Below, in pieces: positions 1-9,067 of a stretch of 64,000 nucleotides of DNA. Position 1 is the stretch's first letter; the number at the start of each line of letters is the position of its first letter. The stretch is taken from positions 3,100,001-3,164,000 of the forward strand of contig NZ_AP028461.1 of assembly GCF_033097365.1 (NCBI RefSeq), written 5' to 3'. Position numbers and translations under genes: made by a program. The notes beneath the pieces were generated by a model. That model saw only the letters and a list, made by a program, of their open reading frames with translations. It did not search any database and was not told the DNA's origin. This DNA comes from Actinoplanes sichuanensis (lineage in GTDB: Bacteria; Actinomycetota; Actinomycetes; Mycobacteriales; Micromonosporaceae).

Positions 1-1
1 G

Positions 2-1189
2 CTGCCGTCGTCGTGGGGGATGGTCGCGGTCGACGCGGCCGCGCACGGTCACTGGGCTCTCGCGACGGCCGCCGTCGGCGGCCTCGGCGTCCTCATCGGC
101 GCGGCGCTGGCGGTCTGGGCCCGGTTGCTGGTGCGCCGGACCACCACTCGGGGCGGTGTGTCGGCCGGTCGCGGTTCGCTTCTCGACCGGTTCGCCGACG
201 GGGGTACGACCCAAACGGTCGCCGTAAAGGAACTCCGCACCTGGTCGCGTGACCTGATGCGGACGCACTTCTTCTGGTACTCGCTGTTCTTCGGGACGCT
301 GTACACGCTCGTACCGCTGATCATCGGCTGGCGGGGGATGCTGCCGTGGACCGGTGTGATCATCGTGGCGATGGCCGCCGCCACCTCCGCCAACCTGTTC
401 GGTCTCGACGGCACCGCACTGTGGCTCGGCCTGCTGAACCCCGGCGGCGAACGGGCCGAGATCCGTGGCCGCCAGCTCGCCTGGCTGCTGCAGGTCGCGC
501 CGGTCACCCTCCTGATCACCGTCGTCGGTACCGTCGTCGCCGGTGGTGACGCGCGGACCTGGGCGTGGGCGCTGGCCCTGCTGTTCGCGGCCCTCGGCGG
601 TGGCGCCGGCCTGATCGTGCTCGTCTCGGTGTACGCGCTGGTCCCGGTCCTGGAACCGAGACGCCGCACCGGCAACCCCCTCGAGGCCGGCCCGATCTTC
701 GGCCAGGTGATCGGCGTTCTGCTACTGGTCTGCCTGACCACCGTCCCCGCCGCGGCGGTGGCGTGGGCCGCCGATCCGCCGCTCACCTGGGCCGCCGTAC
801 CGGTCGCCCTGCTCACCGGCGGACTGCTCACCTGGTGGGGCGGCCGGCTCGCCGCGCGTCGACTGGCCGCCACCGGCCCGGAGATGCTGGCGACGATGCG
901 CTCCGGCGGCACCGTCTCCCTCACCGCCGCCCGGAAGACGGCGGTCGAACTGCCGCCTCGGCTGTCGGCGCTGGTCACCACCCTGTGGATCGCCTGCTGG
1001 ATCCCGCTGTTCCCGCAGGGTCTCGTCCCGCTGTGGATGATCCTGTCCGGGTCCGAGAACCGGCTCTGGTTCCTCGCCCTGTACCTGTCCGATCCGTGGC
1101 GGATCCCGGTCGCGGTGGCGTTCGCGCTGCTCGGCCTGGCCATGCTCGCGGTCGGCACGGTCATCCCGCTGCGGTACGGTCGTCGCTGA
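2..1189 (+). CDS. ABC-2-like multispanning membrane permease, 5' partial
   Basis: The frame is open to the left edge, so the first methionine at position 20 is probably internal and the N-terminus is missing. At least 395 residues remain. They hold about nine hydrophobic spans interrupted by a basic cytosolic stretch, and the second half is a regular run of helices (about residues 170-220, 240-290 and 330-390). No ATP-binding motif is present, so any ATPase must be encoded upstream of the window. The look is that of ABC-2 type exporter permeases of actinobacteria; substrate unknown. Its TGA overlaps the ATG of the DUF1152 gene (TGATG), which suggests one transcript and coupled translation. 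Confidence 0.7.
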   Translation: MPSSWGMVAVDAAAHGHWALATAAVGGLGVLIGAALAVWARLLVRRTTTRGGVSAGRGSLLDRFADGGTTQTVAVKELRTWSRDLMRTHFFWYSLFFGTLYTLVPLIIGWRGMLPWTGVIIVAMAAATSANLFGLDGTALWLGLLNPGGERAEIRGRQLAWLLQVAPVTLLITVVGTVVAGGDARTWAWALALLFAALGGGAGLIVLVSVYALVPVLEPRRRTGNPLEAGPIFGQVIGVLLLVCLTTVPAAAVAWAADPPLTWAAVPVALLTGGLLTWWGGRLAARRLAATGPEMLATMRSGGTVSLTAARKTAVELPPRLSALVTTLWIACWIPLFPQGLVPLWMILSGSENRLWFLALYLSDPWRIPVAVAFALLGLAMLAVGTVIPLRYGRR

Positions 1190-2148
1190 TGTCCTCCCTG
1201 CTCACACCACCGCTGTTCGCGGCACTGGCACCGGCCCGACGGATCCTGATCGCCGGTGCCGGCGGCGGCTTCGACGTGTACGCCGGACTGCCGCTGGCCC
1301 TGGCGCTGCGCGCGACCGGCGCCGAGGTGCACCTGGCCAGCCTGTCGTTCTCCCAGCTGGAACTCATCGACCAGCAGTCCTGGGCGGAACGCAACGTCGC
1401 CGCGATCACCCCGGACACCGCCAGTCCGGACTGGTTCTTCCCGGAACGGACATTGGCCCGCTGGCTCGCCGCGCGGGACATGCCCTCGACGGTGTACGCG
1501 TTCCCACCCCTCGGAGTGCAGACGCTACGGGAGGCGTACCGCCATCTCGTCGATCGTCTGGAGATCGACGCCGTGGTGCTGGTCGACGGTGGCACCGACA
1601 TCCTGATGCGGGGTGACGAGGACGCCCTGGGCACCCCGGTCGAGGACATCACCAGCATCGCCGCGGTGACCGCCCTCGACGTGCCGATCAAGCTGGTCAC
1701 CTGCCTCGGCTTCGGCATCGACGCCTACCACGGCGTCAACCACGTGCAGGTGCTGGAGAACATCGCCGCCCTCGACCGGGACGGCGGCTACCTGGGTGCG
1801 CTGTCCATCCCCGGAGACAGCCGGGAGGCCGTCCTCTACCGGGAGGCGGTCGCTGACGCGCAGGCCGCCACGCCCGAACGGCCCAGCATCGTCAACGGGC
1901 AGATCGCGGCCGCGGTCGCCGGCGCCTTCGGCGACGTCCAGTTCACCCGGCGGACCAGCGGCAGCACGCTGTTCGTCAACCCGCTGATGGCCATCTACTT
2001 CACCGTCGACCTGGACAAACTCGCCGCTCGGTGCCTCTACCTCGACCGGATCGAGAACACCGTCGGTCGCAACCAGGTGATCACCCGCATCCAGACGTTC
2101 CGCAACGAGATCCCCAGCACGCGGATTCCGCGCGCCTACCCGCATTAA
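1189..2148 (+). CDS. DUF1152 family protein
   Basis: 319 residues. The N-terminal region has a Rossmann-like glycine-rich turn (ILIAGAGGGFDVYAGLPLA, about residues 23-41) followed by alternating strands and helices. A VLVDGGTDILMRGDED segment near residue 135 is characteristic of DUF1152, a family of cytosolic proteins with no assigned reaction. No transmembrane segment or signal peptide is seen. The start is the ATG overlapping the preceding permease stop, and a kinase-like gene follows after 10 bp, so the three probably form an operon. A nucleotide- or sugar-binding role is only a guess from the glycine-rich turn. Confidence 0.75.
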   Translation: MSSLLTPPLFAALAPARRILIAGAGGGFDVYAGLPLALALRATGAEVHLASLSFSQLELIDQQSWAERNVAAITPDTASPDWFFPERTLARWLAARDMPSTVYAFPPLGVQTLREAYRHLVDRLEIDAVVLVDGGTDILMRGDEDALGTPVEDITSIAAVTALDVPIKLVTCLGFGIDAYHGVNHVQVLENIAALDRDGGYLGALSIPGDSREAVLYREAVADAQAATPERPSIVNGQIAAAVAGAFGDVQFTRRTSGSTLFVNPLMAIYFTVDLDKLAARCLYLDRIENTVGRNQVITRIQTFRNEIPSTRIPRAYPH

Positions 2149-2158
2149 GGTACGTCCG

Positions 2159-2890
2159 ATGGGGTGGGAGGCGCTCGGGCGGTGGGGTGACGACGTCACC
2201 CGGATCGAACCACTCACCGGCGGCGTCGCCAACGACGTGTGGAGTGTGCGGATCGACGGGCGGCCGGCGGTCGCTCGACTCGGCGGCCGCGGCGACGCCG
2301 ACCTCGCCTGGGAGACGTCGCTGCTGCAGCATCTCGACCGCGCGGGGTTGACCGTGCCGGTGCCGCTCGCCACGACGGACGGCCGGCTGTTCGTCGACGG
2401 TCTGGTGGTGATGACCTACGTGGAGGGCGGGCCGCCCTCCACCCCGGCCGACTGGCGGCGGGTCGCCGACACCGTGCGTGAGCTGCATCGGGTCACGCAC
2501 GGCTGGCCGCAGCGCCCGGGCTGGCGGTCGTCGCTGGACCTGCTGCGCGCCTCCTCGGGGACCAGGATCGACCTGGACGCGATGCCCGCGGAGGGCGTGG
2601 CCCGATGCCGGGCGGCGTGGGCGCGGCTCGCCGGCCGTCCGACGTGTGTCGTGCACGGCGACCTCAATCCGCGCAACATCCGGATGACCGGCGCCCGGGT
2701 CGCGCTGATCGACTGGGACGAGTCCCACGTCGACGTCCCCGAACTCGACCTGGCCCTGCCCGGCAACGCGGCGGGCTTCGACGCCGACGCCTACGACATC
2801 GCGGCCCAGGCCTCCGCCGCCTGGCAGGCCGCCGTCTGCTGGGACGACGACTACTCGAGAAGGCGTCTCGCGGAGGTGCGGCCGGTTTGA
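2159..2890 (+). CDS. Aminoglycoside/choline-kinase-like phosphotransferase
   Basis: 243 residues of the APH/choline kinase fold. The catalytic loop HGDLNPRN (about residues 169-176) supplies the base Asp and Mg-binding Asn, and the metal-binding DFG equivalent is IDWDES (about 187-192). A short hinge MTYVEGG lies near residue 84. At 243 aa it is somewhat shorter than typical APH enzymes, with an abbreviated C-terminal helical lobe. Expected to transfer phosphate from ATP to a small hydroxylated substrate; the substrate cannot be read from sequence. It is the last gene of the first plus-strand cluster and faces the STAND gene tail-to-tail. Confidence 0.8.
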   Translation: MGWEALGRWGDDVTRIEPLTGGVANDVWSVRIDGRPAVARLGGRGDADLAWETSLLQHLDRAGLTVPVPLATTDGRLFVDGLVVMTYVEGGPPSTPADWRRVADTVRELHRVTHGWPQRPGWRSSLDLLRASSGTRIDLDAMPAEGVARCRAAWARLAGRPTCVVHGDLNPRNIRMTGARVALIDWDESHVDVPELDLALPGNAAGFDADAYDIAAQASAAWQAAVCWDDDYSRRRLAEVRPV

Positions 2891-2951
2891 TCGGCTGATG
2901 GACCCGGAACCGGAACGGTGCCCCGATCCGATGCTCCGGGCCGACCCGCTT

Positions 2952-5900
2952 TTAATGCGCGCACGCCATACCGGAGTCCCAGTCGAGCAGATATGCCTCC
3001 AGATCGTCGGCGCTGAGGTCGTGGCCGACCGCGGCGCAGATCTGTTGAATCATCGTTGTCGCGTCCGGGACGCTGGTATTCCACAACGCGACCGTGTTGT
3101 CGGCACTGCCCGTGGCCAGAGTCCTGCCGTCCGGGCTGAACGCCACCGACCAGACCGCGCTGGGGTGGCCGCTGAGGGTTCGACGACTGGTGCCGCCGGC
3201 CACGTCCCACAGCCGCACCGTTTGGTCGGCGCTTCCGGTGGCCAGGGTCTTGCCGTCCGGGCTGAACGCCACGGAGTAGACGGTGTCGGTGTGGCCGGTG
3301 AGTGGCTGCCGGTCGGTCCCGGTGGCTACGTCCCACAACCGCACTGTGTTGTCGAGGCCGCCGGTGGCCAGGGTCCTGCCGTCGGGGCTGAACGCCACCG
3401 AGTAGACCGTGTTGGTGTGGCCGGTGAGGGTTCGACGGCCGGCGCCGGTGGCCACGTCCCACAGCCGTACGGTGTTGTCGGCGCTGCCGGTGGCGAGGGT
3501 CTTGCCGTCCGGGCTGAACGCCACCGCGATGACCGAGTCGGTGTGGCCGGCGAGGGTTCGACGGCCGGCGCCGGTGGCCACGTCCCACAGCCGCACTGAG
3601 GTGTCGGTGCTGCCGGTGGCGAGAGTCGTACCATCCGGGCTGAACCGCACTGACCAGACCGTGTTCGGGTGAGTGAGCGTTCGGCGGCCGGTGCCGGTGG
3701 CGACGTCCCACAATCGCACCGTCTTGTCCTGGCTGCCGGTGGCCAGGGTCCTGCCGTCCGGGCTGAACGCCAGCGAGTAGACCACGTCGGTGTGTCCGGT
3801 GAGGGTCCGGCGGCTGGTGCCATCGGCCACGTCCCACAATCGCACCGAATCGTCGGCGCTACCGGTGGCCAGCGATGCGCCGCTCGGGCTGAACGCCAGA
3901 GCGAGGACGGAATCGGTATGCCCGGTGAGGGTTCGATCGTCGGTACTCGTGGCGACGTCCCACATTCGCACCGTATTGTCCTGGCTTCCGGTGGCGAGGG
4001 TGGTGCCGTCCCGACTGAACGCCATTGAGAAGATCACATTCGTGTGTCCGCTGAGGGATCGGAGGCCGGCACCGGTGGCGACATCCCACAGCCGCACGGC
4101 ATTGTCCTGGCCGCTCGTGGCCAACGTTCTGCCGCTGGGACTGAAGGCCATCGTGTAGAGCGTGCCGGTTTGGTCGGTACGGATCCGGCTGCTGGTGCCG
4201 GTGGCCACATTCCACAATCGCACCGAGTTGTCCCGACTTCCGGTGGCCAGTCTGCTGCCGTTCGGACTGAACCGCATCGCGAAGACCGTATCGGTGTGCC
4301 CGGCGAGGATTCGGCGGCCGGCGCCGGTGGCCACATCCCACAGCCGCACCATGTGGTCCCAGCCGCCGGAGGCCAAAGTCCGCCCGTCCGGGCTGAACGC
4401 CAAGGACCAGACCGCGTCCGTATGGCCACGGAGGATCCGGCGGCCGGCACCGGTGGCGACCTCCCACAGCCGAACCGTCGCGTCGTGGCCGCCGGTGGCC
4501 AGGGTCTTTCCGTCGGGGCTGAACGCCACCGACCAGATCGCGTGGGTGTGGCCGGTCAGGGTTCGCAGATGGGTGCCGGTGGCGACATCCCAGAGCCGGA
4601 CGCTCTGGTCGACGCTTCCGGTGGCCAGGGTCTTTCCGTCGGGGCTGAACGCCACCGACCAGATCGGGCCGGTGTGTCCGGTGAGGGTTTCCAGATTGGT
4701 GCCGGTGGCGACATCCCAGAGCCGGACGGTCTGGTCGACGCTTCCGGTGGCCAGGGTCTTTCCGTCGGGGCTGAACGCGGCCGAGTAGATCGTGTCGGTG
4801 TGACCGGTGAGGGTCCGGCGGAGCGGGCGAACCGATTCATAGGAGCTGGTCAGCGCACTGAGTGCGTCATTGGTCGGGTTGGCGCGGTAGGCATAGGCGG
4901 CGAGCAGTCCGCTCAGCTCCGGGTTGGCTGACGCGAGAGTCCGGGACTGGGCGGCGAGTTGCCGTGAGAGTGAGATCTGCTGTGCAACGACGGCCTGCTG
5001 CCGTTGCCGGACTGCGACGGCCGCGGCGGTGGCCGAGACGACGAGGAGGATGGCCATCGTGCCTATCGTGAGCCTGGTCCGCCGCAGCCGTACATCGGCG
5101 GCGCGGTCGCTGGCATCCAGAAAGGCCGCCGTCGTGCTGGGCAGCCGGCGTCTGCTGGACCAGTCCAACCCTTCGGTGAGGTCGGACCCACGGAGAAGAT
5201 CCGCCTTGTTCGTGGTCGACGACCAGCGGCGGCATTGGTCGTCTGCACGGCGTAGCCATTCGAGGAAGCGTGAGTCCTGATCGATCCACTCACGCAGAGT
5301 CGCCCAGTCGCGGATGAGTGAGTCGTGGATCAGTTCCGCCACGGGCGGCGCGCTGGGCCGGCCCGGCTGTCCACGCGTGACGATGAGCGGAGTGGTCGTG
5401 GTCAGTGCGTGCAGGACCGCATCGACGGCCGACTGGTCGTGCTGTTCACGATCCGCGGCCAGGTCTCTCAGTTCGTCGAGGGGAACCTGCCGGCGTACTG
5501 GGGGAATGTTCCGTTCGGGATCGGCCGGCCGCACGAGGGCGGTCAGCAATCGCCGCGCGATCGGCCGGTGCGCGATGTCGAGTGCGGCGACGCTCTGGTC
5601 GCAGCGGCTGGTCAAGCTGCCCGACAGCCTGCCGATTCGCTGGTAACCCTCATGGGTCAGCATGCCCCCGGCGCGATGCTCCCACAATTGCAGCAGAGCA
5701 AGTTCAAGCAGCGGCAGAACGGTGATGGGAATCTGCCGATCGTCCTGATCGCCGGCGAGGGATTCGAGGTCGGCGACCATCTGAGCGACGAGTCCGGCCT
5801 CGAACCCGAGGCCCACTCGGGCGGCCGGAGAAGCGACGATGTCTTTCGCTTCGGAACGTGTCAGCGATGCCGGCACGTTCACCATCCCGGCGGACACCGA

Positions 5901-7085
5901 CTGCAGGAGTTCCGGTGATGCCGAAGCCAGCTGAGCGTAGAAGTCGTCGCGCATCACCAACACGACGGTCAGCGCACCGGGCATCCGAATCGAATCGTCG
6001 AGTTGCCGCAGCAGTCCTCGCGCGTCGGAGCCGCCGGGGACCGCTGATCCGGACGAATCCTGGTGCGTGAAGATCTCCTCGAACTGATCGATGATCAGAA
6101 GCAGCCGTGACCCCGAGGGCAGAGAAGCGACGCAAGTACGTATCGCGCCCGCGAGGCCGAGGGTCGACGCACCGGGCAGCCCGGCCTGGTCGAGTTCGCC
6201 GAGCAATCCTTGACCCGGGCGTACGGAGATCACCGACCAGGCGTCCGAACCGGCGGCCGCCCGTCCGGCGGAAACCTCGGCCAGCACTCCGGCATTGACG
6301 AGGGAGGACTTACCGGAGCCCGAGGGCCCGAGTAGCAACACCGCGCGTTGGGTGAGGGAGCTGACGACCCGCTGCACAGCGGTATCACGGCCGTGAAACC
6401 ATGCCTTGTGCTCGATTCCGAACGGGGCCAGACCCCGATACGGGCACACCGCCCGCAGTTCCAGTGCCTCGTCGAGCTGTCGCAGAGTCTCGGCCGCCGT
6501 CGCGTAAGCCACGCCCGTTCCACGCTGATACTGATCAGCCCGATCGATCTCGGTGACCATGCCGACGACCAGACCGGTCACCTCGTCGATGACCGGCGAA
6601 CCACTGAATCCCGCGGTCACATCGTTGGCCTCGGCAAGCTGAAGCAAGGGCCCGAGGTCCGCGTCGATCAGCACATCACCGGCCCGTGCGTAGCCGAAAC
6701 GACCACGTAGCCCGCCGTCCGGCACCCCGAACGCCGACACTCGATGCCCACGAGACTCCGATGCCGATCCCAGCGAAAGCGAGGTGACACCCGCGGGTAC
6801 ATCGGACAGCCGGAGGAGCGCGACGTCCTCCTCCCGCCGCCACGCGCCCGGGTCGATCCAGGCGACCGTTCGGGGAGATCCCGGCAGCCGAGGAAACGCC
6901 AGGCACACCTGACCGCCCGGTTCGGCGCCGGCCGCCGCCACGACATGAGCGCACGTGACGGCAACGCCGTTCGCGACGAGAAACCCCACGCCACAGGTAG
7001 TTCCGGCAGCGTCGAGCAGTGCCACGATCCCACGGCCACGCTCGTCCACCCCAGGCTCGTGAGCAAGTCCACCGGCCAGGATCAA
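2952..7085 (-). CDS. Trypsin-like protease / nSTAND1 NTPase / WD40 conflict protein
   Basis: 1377 residues in three parts. (1) A trypsin-fold protease, about 15-205: His47 (CAHVV), Asp87 (EDVALLRL) and Ser161 (GFSGSP) make a full triad. (2) An nSTAND1 P-loop NTPase, about 215-660: Walker A GPSGSGKSS at 253-261, Walker B LLLIIDQFEE at 328-337. A hydrophobic span near 672-692 and the usual helical linker lead to (3) 14 WD40 repeats, about 758-1345, enough for two seven-bladed propellers. The known model for this architecture: WD40 senses, STAND switches and oligomerises, the protease is the effector. The start is TTG inside the upstream stop (TTGA overlap), implying coupling to the Trypco1 gene. 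An in-frame GTG a few codons later is a possible alternative. Confidence 0.88.
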   Translation of the reverse strand: MILAGGLAHEPGVDERGRGIVALLDAAGTTCGVGFLVANGVAVTCAHVVAAAGAEPGGQVCLAFPRLPGSPRTVAWIDPGAWRREEDVALLRLSDVPAGVTSLSLGSASESRGHRVSAFGVPDGGLRGRFGYARAGDVLIDADLGPLLQLAEANDVTAGFSGSPVIDEVTGLVVGMVTEIDRADQYQRGTGVAYATAAETLRQLDEALELRAVCPYRGLAPFGIEHKAWFHGRDTAVQRVVSSLTQRAVLLLGPSGSGKSSLVNAGVLAEVSAGRAAAGSDAWSVISVRPGQGLLGELDQAGLPGASTLGLAGAIRTCVASLPSGSRLLLIIDQFEEIFTHQDSSGSAVPGGSDARGLLRQLDDSIRMPGALTVVLVMRDDFYAQLASASPELLQSVSAGMVNVPASLTRSEAKDIVASPAARVGLGFEAGLVAQMVADLESLAGDQDDRQIPITVLPLLELALLQLWEHRAGGMLTHEGYQRIGRLSGSLTSRCDQSVAALDIAHRPIARRLLTALVRPADPERNIPPVRRQVPLDELRDLAADREQHDQSAVDAVLHALTTTTPLIVTRGQPGRPSAPPVAELIHDSLIRDWATLREWIDQDSRFLEWLRRADDQCRRWSSTTNKADLLRGSDLTEGLDWSSRRRLPSTTAAFLDASDRAADVRLRRTRLTIGTMAILLVVSATAAAVAVRQRQQAVVAQQISLSRQLAAQSRTLASANPELSGLLAAYAYRANPTNDALSALTSSYESVRPLRRTLTGHTDTIYSAAFSPDGKTLATGSVDQTVRLWDVATGTNLETLTGHTGPIWSVAFSPDGKTLATGSVDQSVRLWDVATGTHLRTLTGHTHAIWSVAFSPDGKTLATGGHDATVRLWEVATGAGRRILRGHTDAVWSLAFSPDGRTLASGGWDHMVRLWDVATGAGRRILAGHTDTVFAMRFSPNGSRLATGSRDNSVRLWNVATGTSSRIRTDQTGTLYTMAFSPSGRTLATSGQDNAVRLWDVATGAGLRSLSGHTNVIFSMAFSRDGTTLATGSQDNTVRMWDVATSTDDRTLTGHTDSVLALAFSPSGASLATGSADDSVRLWDVADGTSRRTLTGHTDVVYSLAFSPDGRTLATGSQDKTVRLWDVATGTGRRTLTHPNTVWSVRFSPDGTTLATGSTDTSVRLWDVATGAGRRTLAGHTDSVIAVAFSPDGKTLATGSADNTVRLWDVATGAGRRTLTGHTNTVYSVAFSPDGRTLATGGLDNTVRLWDVATGTDRQPLTGHTDTVYSVAFSPDGKTLATGSADQTVRLWDVAGGTSRRTLSGHPSAVWSVAFSPDGRTLATGSADNTVALWNTSVPDATTMIQQICAAVGHDLSADDLEAYLLDWDSGMACAH
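3053..4814 (-). repeat. Tandem 126-bp repeat array encoding 14 WD40 blades
   Basis: Fourteen units of about 42 codons encode TL(T/A/S)GHTDxVxSVAFSPDGxTLATGSxDxTVRLWDVATG-type blades. Similarity is high at the nucleotide level, not only the protein level; the first three blades (4430-4814) are nearly identical over long stretches. Blade 10 (about 3680) lacks one codon and the GH dipeptide. Blade 6 has DQT in place of GHT. Such homogeneity points to recent unit duplication or gene conversion. Confidence 0.9.
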
Positions 7086-7429
7086 GGCATGTCACCGCCC
7101 GCGTCCGGCGAGCAGATGCCACCTCGCGCCCAACCCAGAGTGACCTTGAAGTGGCACCCCGCCTCACTCTTGGCGACGATCGCGCCTGCCCCGACCGTCA
7201 ACTTCACCGCGAATTCGACCTTCACTTCATCGGGCCCGGCGGCACGCATCTCCGCCAGGACATCCCTGGACGCCTGAGCAACCGGTTGCAAGACCGTCCG
7301 CAGGCTCTCTTTCAGTTCCTCGATCGCATCCGCGGCTCGCCCCACTTTCACCGGACCGGAACCGCTGTCGGCCGCCTCCAGCAGAAGCTGACCGCCGTCA
7401 CCCAAACCGACCTTCACCAGAGCGGCCAT
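7082..7429 (-). CDS. Trypco1 (trypsin-co-occurring domain 1) small protein
   Basis: 115 residues starting MAALVKVGLGDGG. An N-terminal beta hairpin (LVKVGLGDGGQLLLEA) is followed by a central helix (ADAIEELKESLRTVLQPVA) and C-terminal strands VKVEFAVKLTVGAGAIVAKS and CHFKVTLGW. This is the pattern of the Trypco1 (CU044_2847-like) domain, known to be encoded beside trypsin-STAND conflict proteins, and here it lies immediately upstream of one. The start at 7429 has a GGAG box about 8 nt upstream; longer starts to 7483 are less likely. Its TGA overlaps the TTG start of the protease-STAND gene, so the two should be made in linked amounts. The molecular role of Trypco1 (adaptor or regulator) is not established. 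Confidence 0.78.
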   Translation of the reverse strand: MAALVKVGLGDGGQLLLEAADSGSGPVKVGRAADAIEELKESLRTVLQPVAQASRDVLAEMRAAGPDEVKVEFAVKLTVGAGAIVAKSEAGCHFKVTLGWARGGICSPDAGGDMP

Positions 7430-7558
7430 CAGAACTCCATTTCGTATCCCCATGCCCGGAGACTGGCGACATCGAGCCGACAATCACGCGCACGCCATAA
7501 CGAGTGATTCCGAGTCCGGTTACGAAACGATCGACCTTGGGTAGCCGTCGGCGGCGCC

Positions 7559-8137
7559 GTGATGTCACTCGAGGTTGCAGGGATCCCGTCGGAGCCGGGA
7601 TCCTTGGGCGTGCTCACGTTGATCGAACCGACCACCGACCTGCATGCGCAGTGGCTCGCGTCCCGTGACGAGTGGGGCCGCGGGGTGCACCAGCCCGGCA
7701 GTGGACTGCGCGGCGGTGACGACGTCGACTCCGCGGAGGGCTTCGCCACCTGGGTGAGCCGGCTGCACCGCGAGGGTGACGAGAGCCTGCCACCGCTGCC
7801 CGGGCTCGTGCACGCCGCCTACCGATGGGTCGTCGATCAGGACGGCACGGTTCTCGGGAGCATCTCGCTGAGATATGCGCTCACCGACTTCCTGCTGCTC
7901 GCGGCCGGGCACATCGGCTACAGCGTGCGCCCGTCGGCGCGCGGGCGAGGCATCGCGGGCTGGGCGCTCGGTGAGATCCTGGTCGCCGCCCGGAAACGGG
8001 AGCTGGAGTCCGTCCTCATCACCTGCGATGTGGACAACACCGCGTCGGCCCGGGTGATCGAGAAGTGTGGTGGCGTGTTGGAGGACGTCCGCGACACCCC
8101 GGCCGGTCCTCGCCGCCGCTACTGGATCGCGTTGTAG
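7559..8137 (+). CDS. GNAT family N-acetyltransferase
   Basis: 192 residues from the furthest start. The acetyl-CoA-binding motif A is IGYSVRPSARGRGIAGWAL (about residues 119-137, R/Q-x-x-G-x-G/A type), followed by a C-terminal ITCDVDNTASARVIEKCGG segment typical of RimJ/RimL-like GNATs. Comparison with the family suggests translation may begin near GTG 7610 (VLTLIEPTTDLH), trimming 17 residues. The substrate is unknown. It is divergent from the Trypco/STAND pair, and its last 19 bp overlap the opposite-strand gene that follows. Confidence 0.78.
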   Translation: MMSLEVAGIPSEPGSLGVLTLIEPTTDLHAQWLASRDEWGRGVHQPGSGLRGGDDVDSAEGFATWVSRLHREGDESLPPLPGLVHAAYRWVVDQDGTVLGSISLRYALTDFLLLAAGHIGYSVRPSARGRGIAGWALGEILVAARKRELESVLITCDVDNTASARVIEKCGGVLEDVRDTPAGPRRRYWIAL

Positions 8138-9066
8138 CTCAACGGCACGGCCGCGACGGCGTCCGGCAGGCCCGCGGCCGGCCAGGAGATCAGCAGGTGC
8201 AGGACGTCGCCGGTCGGGCGGGCCACCGCGTACTCGGCCGCCGACACGAAGGAATCGTCGCCGCCGCCGGCGCTCGCCGTGTGCGGCTCGGCCCACACCG
8301 CCTCGTCGTCCCGGACGACCGCCACCGCGGCCCCGCCGATGGTGCTCATGTCGTGCGGGATACCGACGGTGGCGAGGCAGCCCAGCTCGAACGACAGCAT
8401 GTCGCCGGTCTCGGTGAGCCGGTTCAGCACGACGACGGCGTCCTCGCAGCGCGCCAGCACCCGGGGCCCGGCGATGATCCGGCCGGTCTCCGCCTCCGGC
8501 TCGGTGGCCGGGAGAACTCCGGCCCGGTGACGCAGCGTCTCCGGCGGGCGGCTGGTGTGCACCGGCGCGTCCCAGATCGAGACGGTGTCCCGGTGCACCG
8601 TCGCCCGGGACGGCAGCGGCAGGTCGACCACGGTCTCCGGGAAACCGATCTCCGGCCACGCCAGCACCAGCGACAACCTGTCGAACACCGGCGGCAGCAG
8701 GATCAACGTCTGCAGGGTCGGGCCGTGCGTGCCGCCGGCATGGTCACCGCTGAACGACGACGTACTACGCGGGTACACCCAATGGGCGTGACCGGCCTCG
8801 TCGAGCCGGCCGACCCGCAGATCAAGGCCTTCGTCGTACGGTGGAAGCAGGTTTCGTGGCGCGGGTGCCGGACCGGTCCGTCCCGCCCGGATGTCGGCCT
8901 GCCGTTCGGTCGGGCCACGCCGGTCCAGCGGCCGCCGGGCCATCAGTTCGAGTTCCAGACCGCCGGGCCGGGAGACCGCCCGCAGCACCCCGACCGTGAG
9001 CTGCGGATGCTCCGCGATCAGCCCACCGCGGTGGGCGAGGACACCGAGGGTCTGCTCCATGAGCAT
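8119..9066 (-). CDS. Uncharacterised protein, 315 aa
   Basis: I do not recognise this family. No signal peptide or transmembrane helix is evident. The sequence reads as a beta-rich cytosolic protein: LTVGVLRAVSRPGGLELELMA near residue 23, TLQTLILLPPVFDRLSLVLAWPEIGF near 135, and a C-terminal VLHLLISWPAAGLPDAVAAVPL. Codon use is normal for the window, and its frame is preferred over the antisense alternatives. It starts 1 nt after the DUF402 gene stop (TGA-G-ATG), so both are probably on one transcript. An alternative ATG lies two codons downstream (9060). The long proline- and arginine-poor reading supports a true coding sequence, but no function can be proposed. Confidence 0.6.
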   Translation of the reverse strand: MLMEQTLGVLAHRGGLIAEHPQLTVGVLRAVSRPGGLELELMARRPLDRRGPTERQADIRAGRTGPAPAPRNLLPPYDEGLDLRVGRLDEAGHAHWVYPRSTSSFSGDHAGGTHGPTLQTLILLPPVFDRLSLVLAWPEIGFPETVVDLPLPSRATVHRDTVSIWDAPVHTSRPPETLRHRAGVLPATEPEAETGRIIAGPRVLARCEDAVVVLNRLTETGDMLSFELGCLATVGIPHDMSTIGGAAVAVVRDDEAVWAEPHTASAGGGDDSFVSAAEYAVARPTGDVLHLLISWPAAGLPDAVAAVPLSYNAIQ

Positions 9067-9067
9067 C

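Noticed and set aside
3053..4814. Regularly spaced repeats as a CRISPR array
   Set aside because: The repeat units are 126 bp with no variable spacers and translate as WD40 blades.
2898..4931. Plus-strand open frames opposite the WD40 region (for example 2898-3599 and 4044-4931)
   Set aside because: They are antisense to a repeat-coding gene with clear WD40 protein pattern. Their translations are low-complexity repeats (GHVPQ, VRAERH) created by the repeats.
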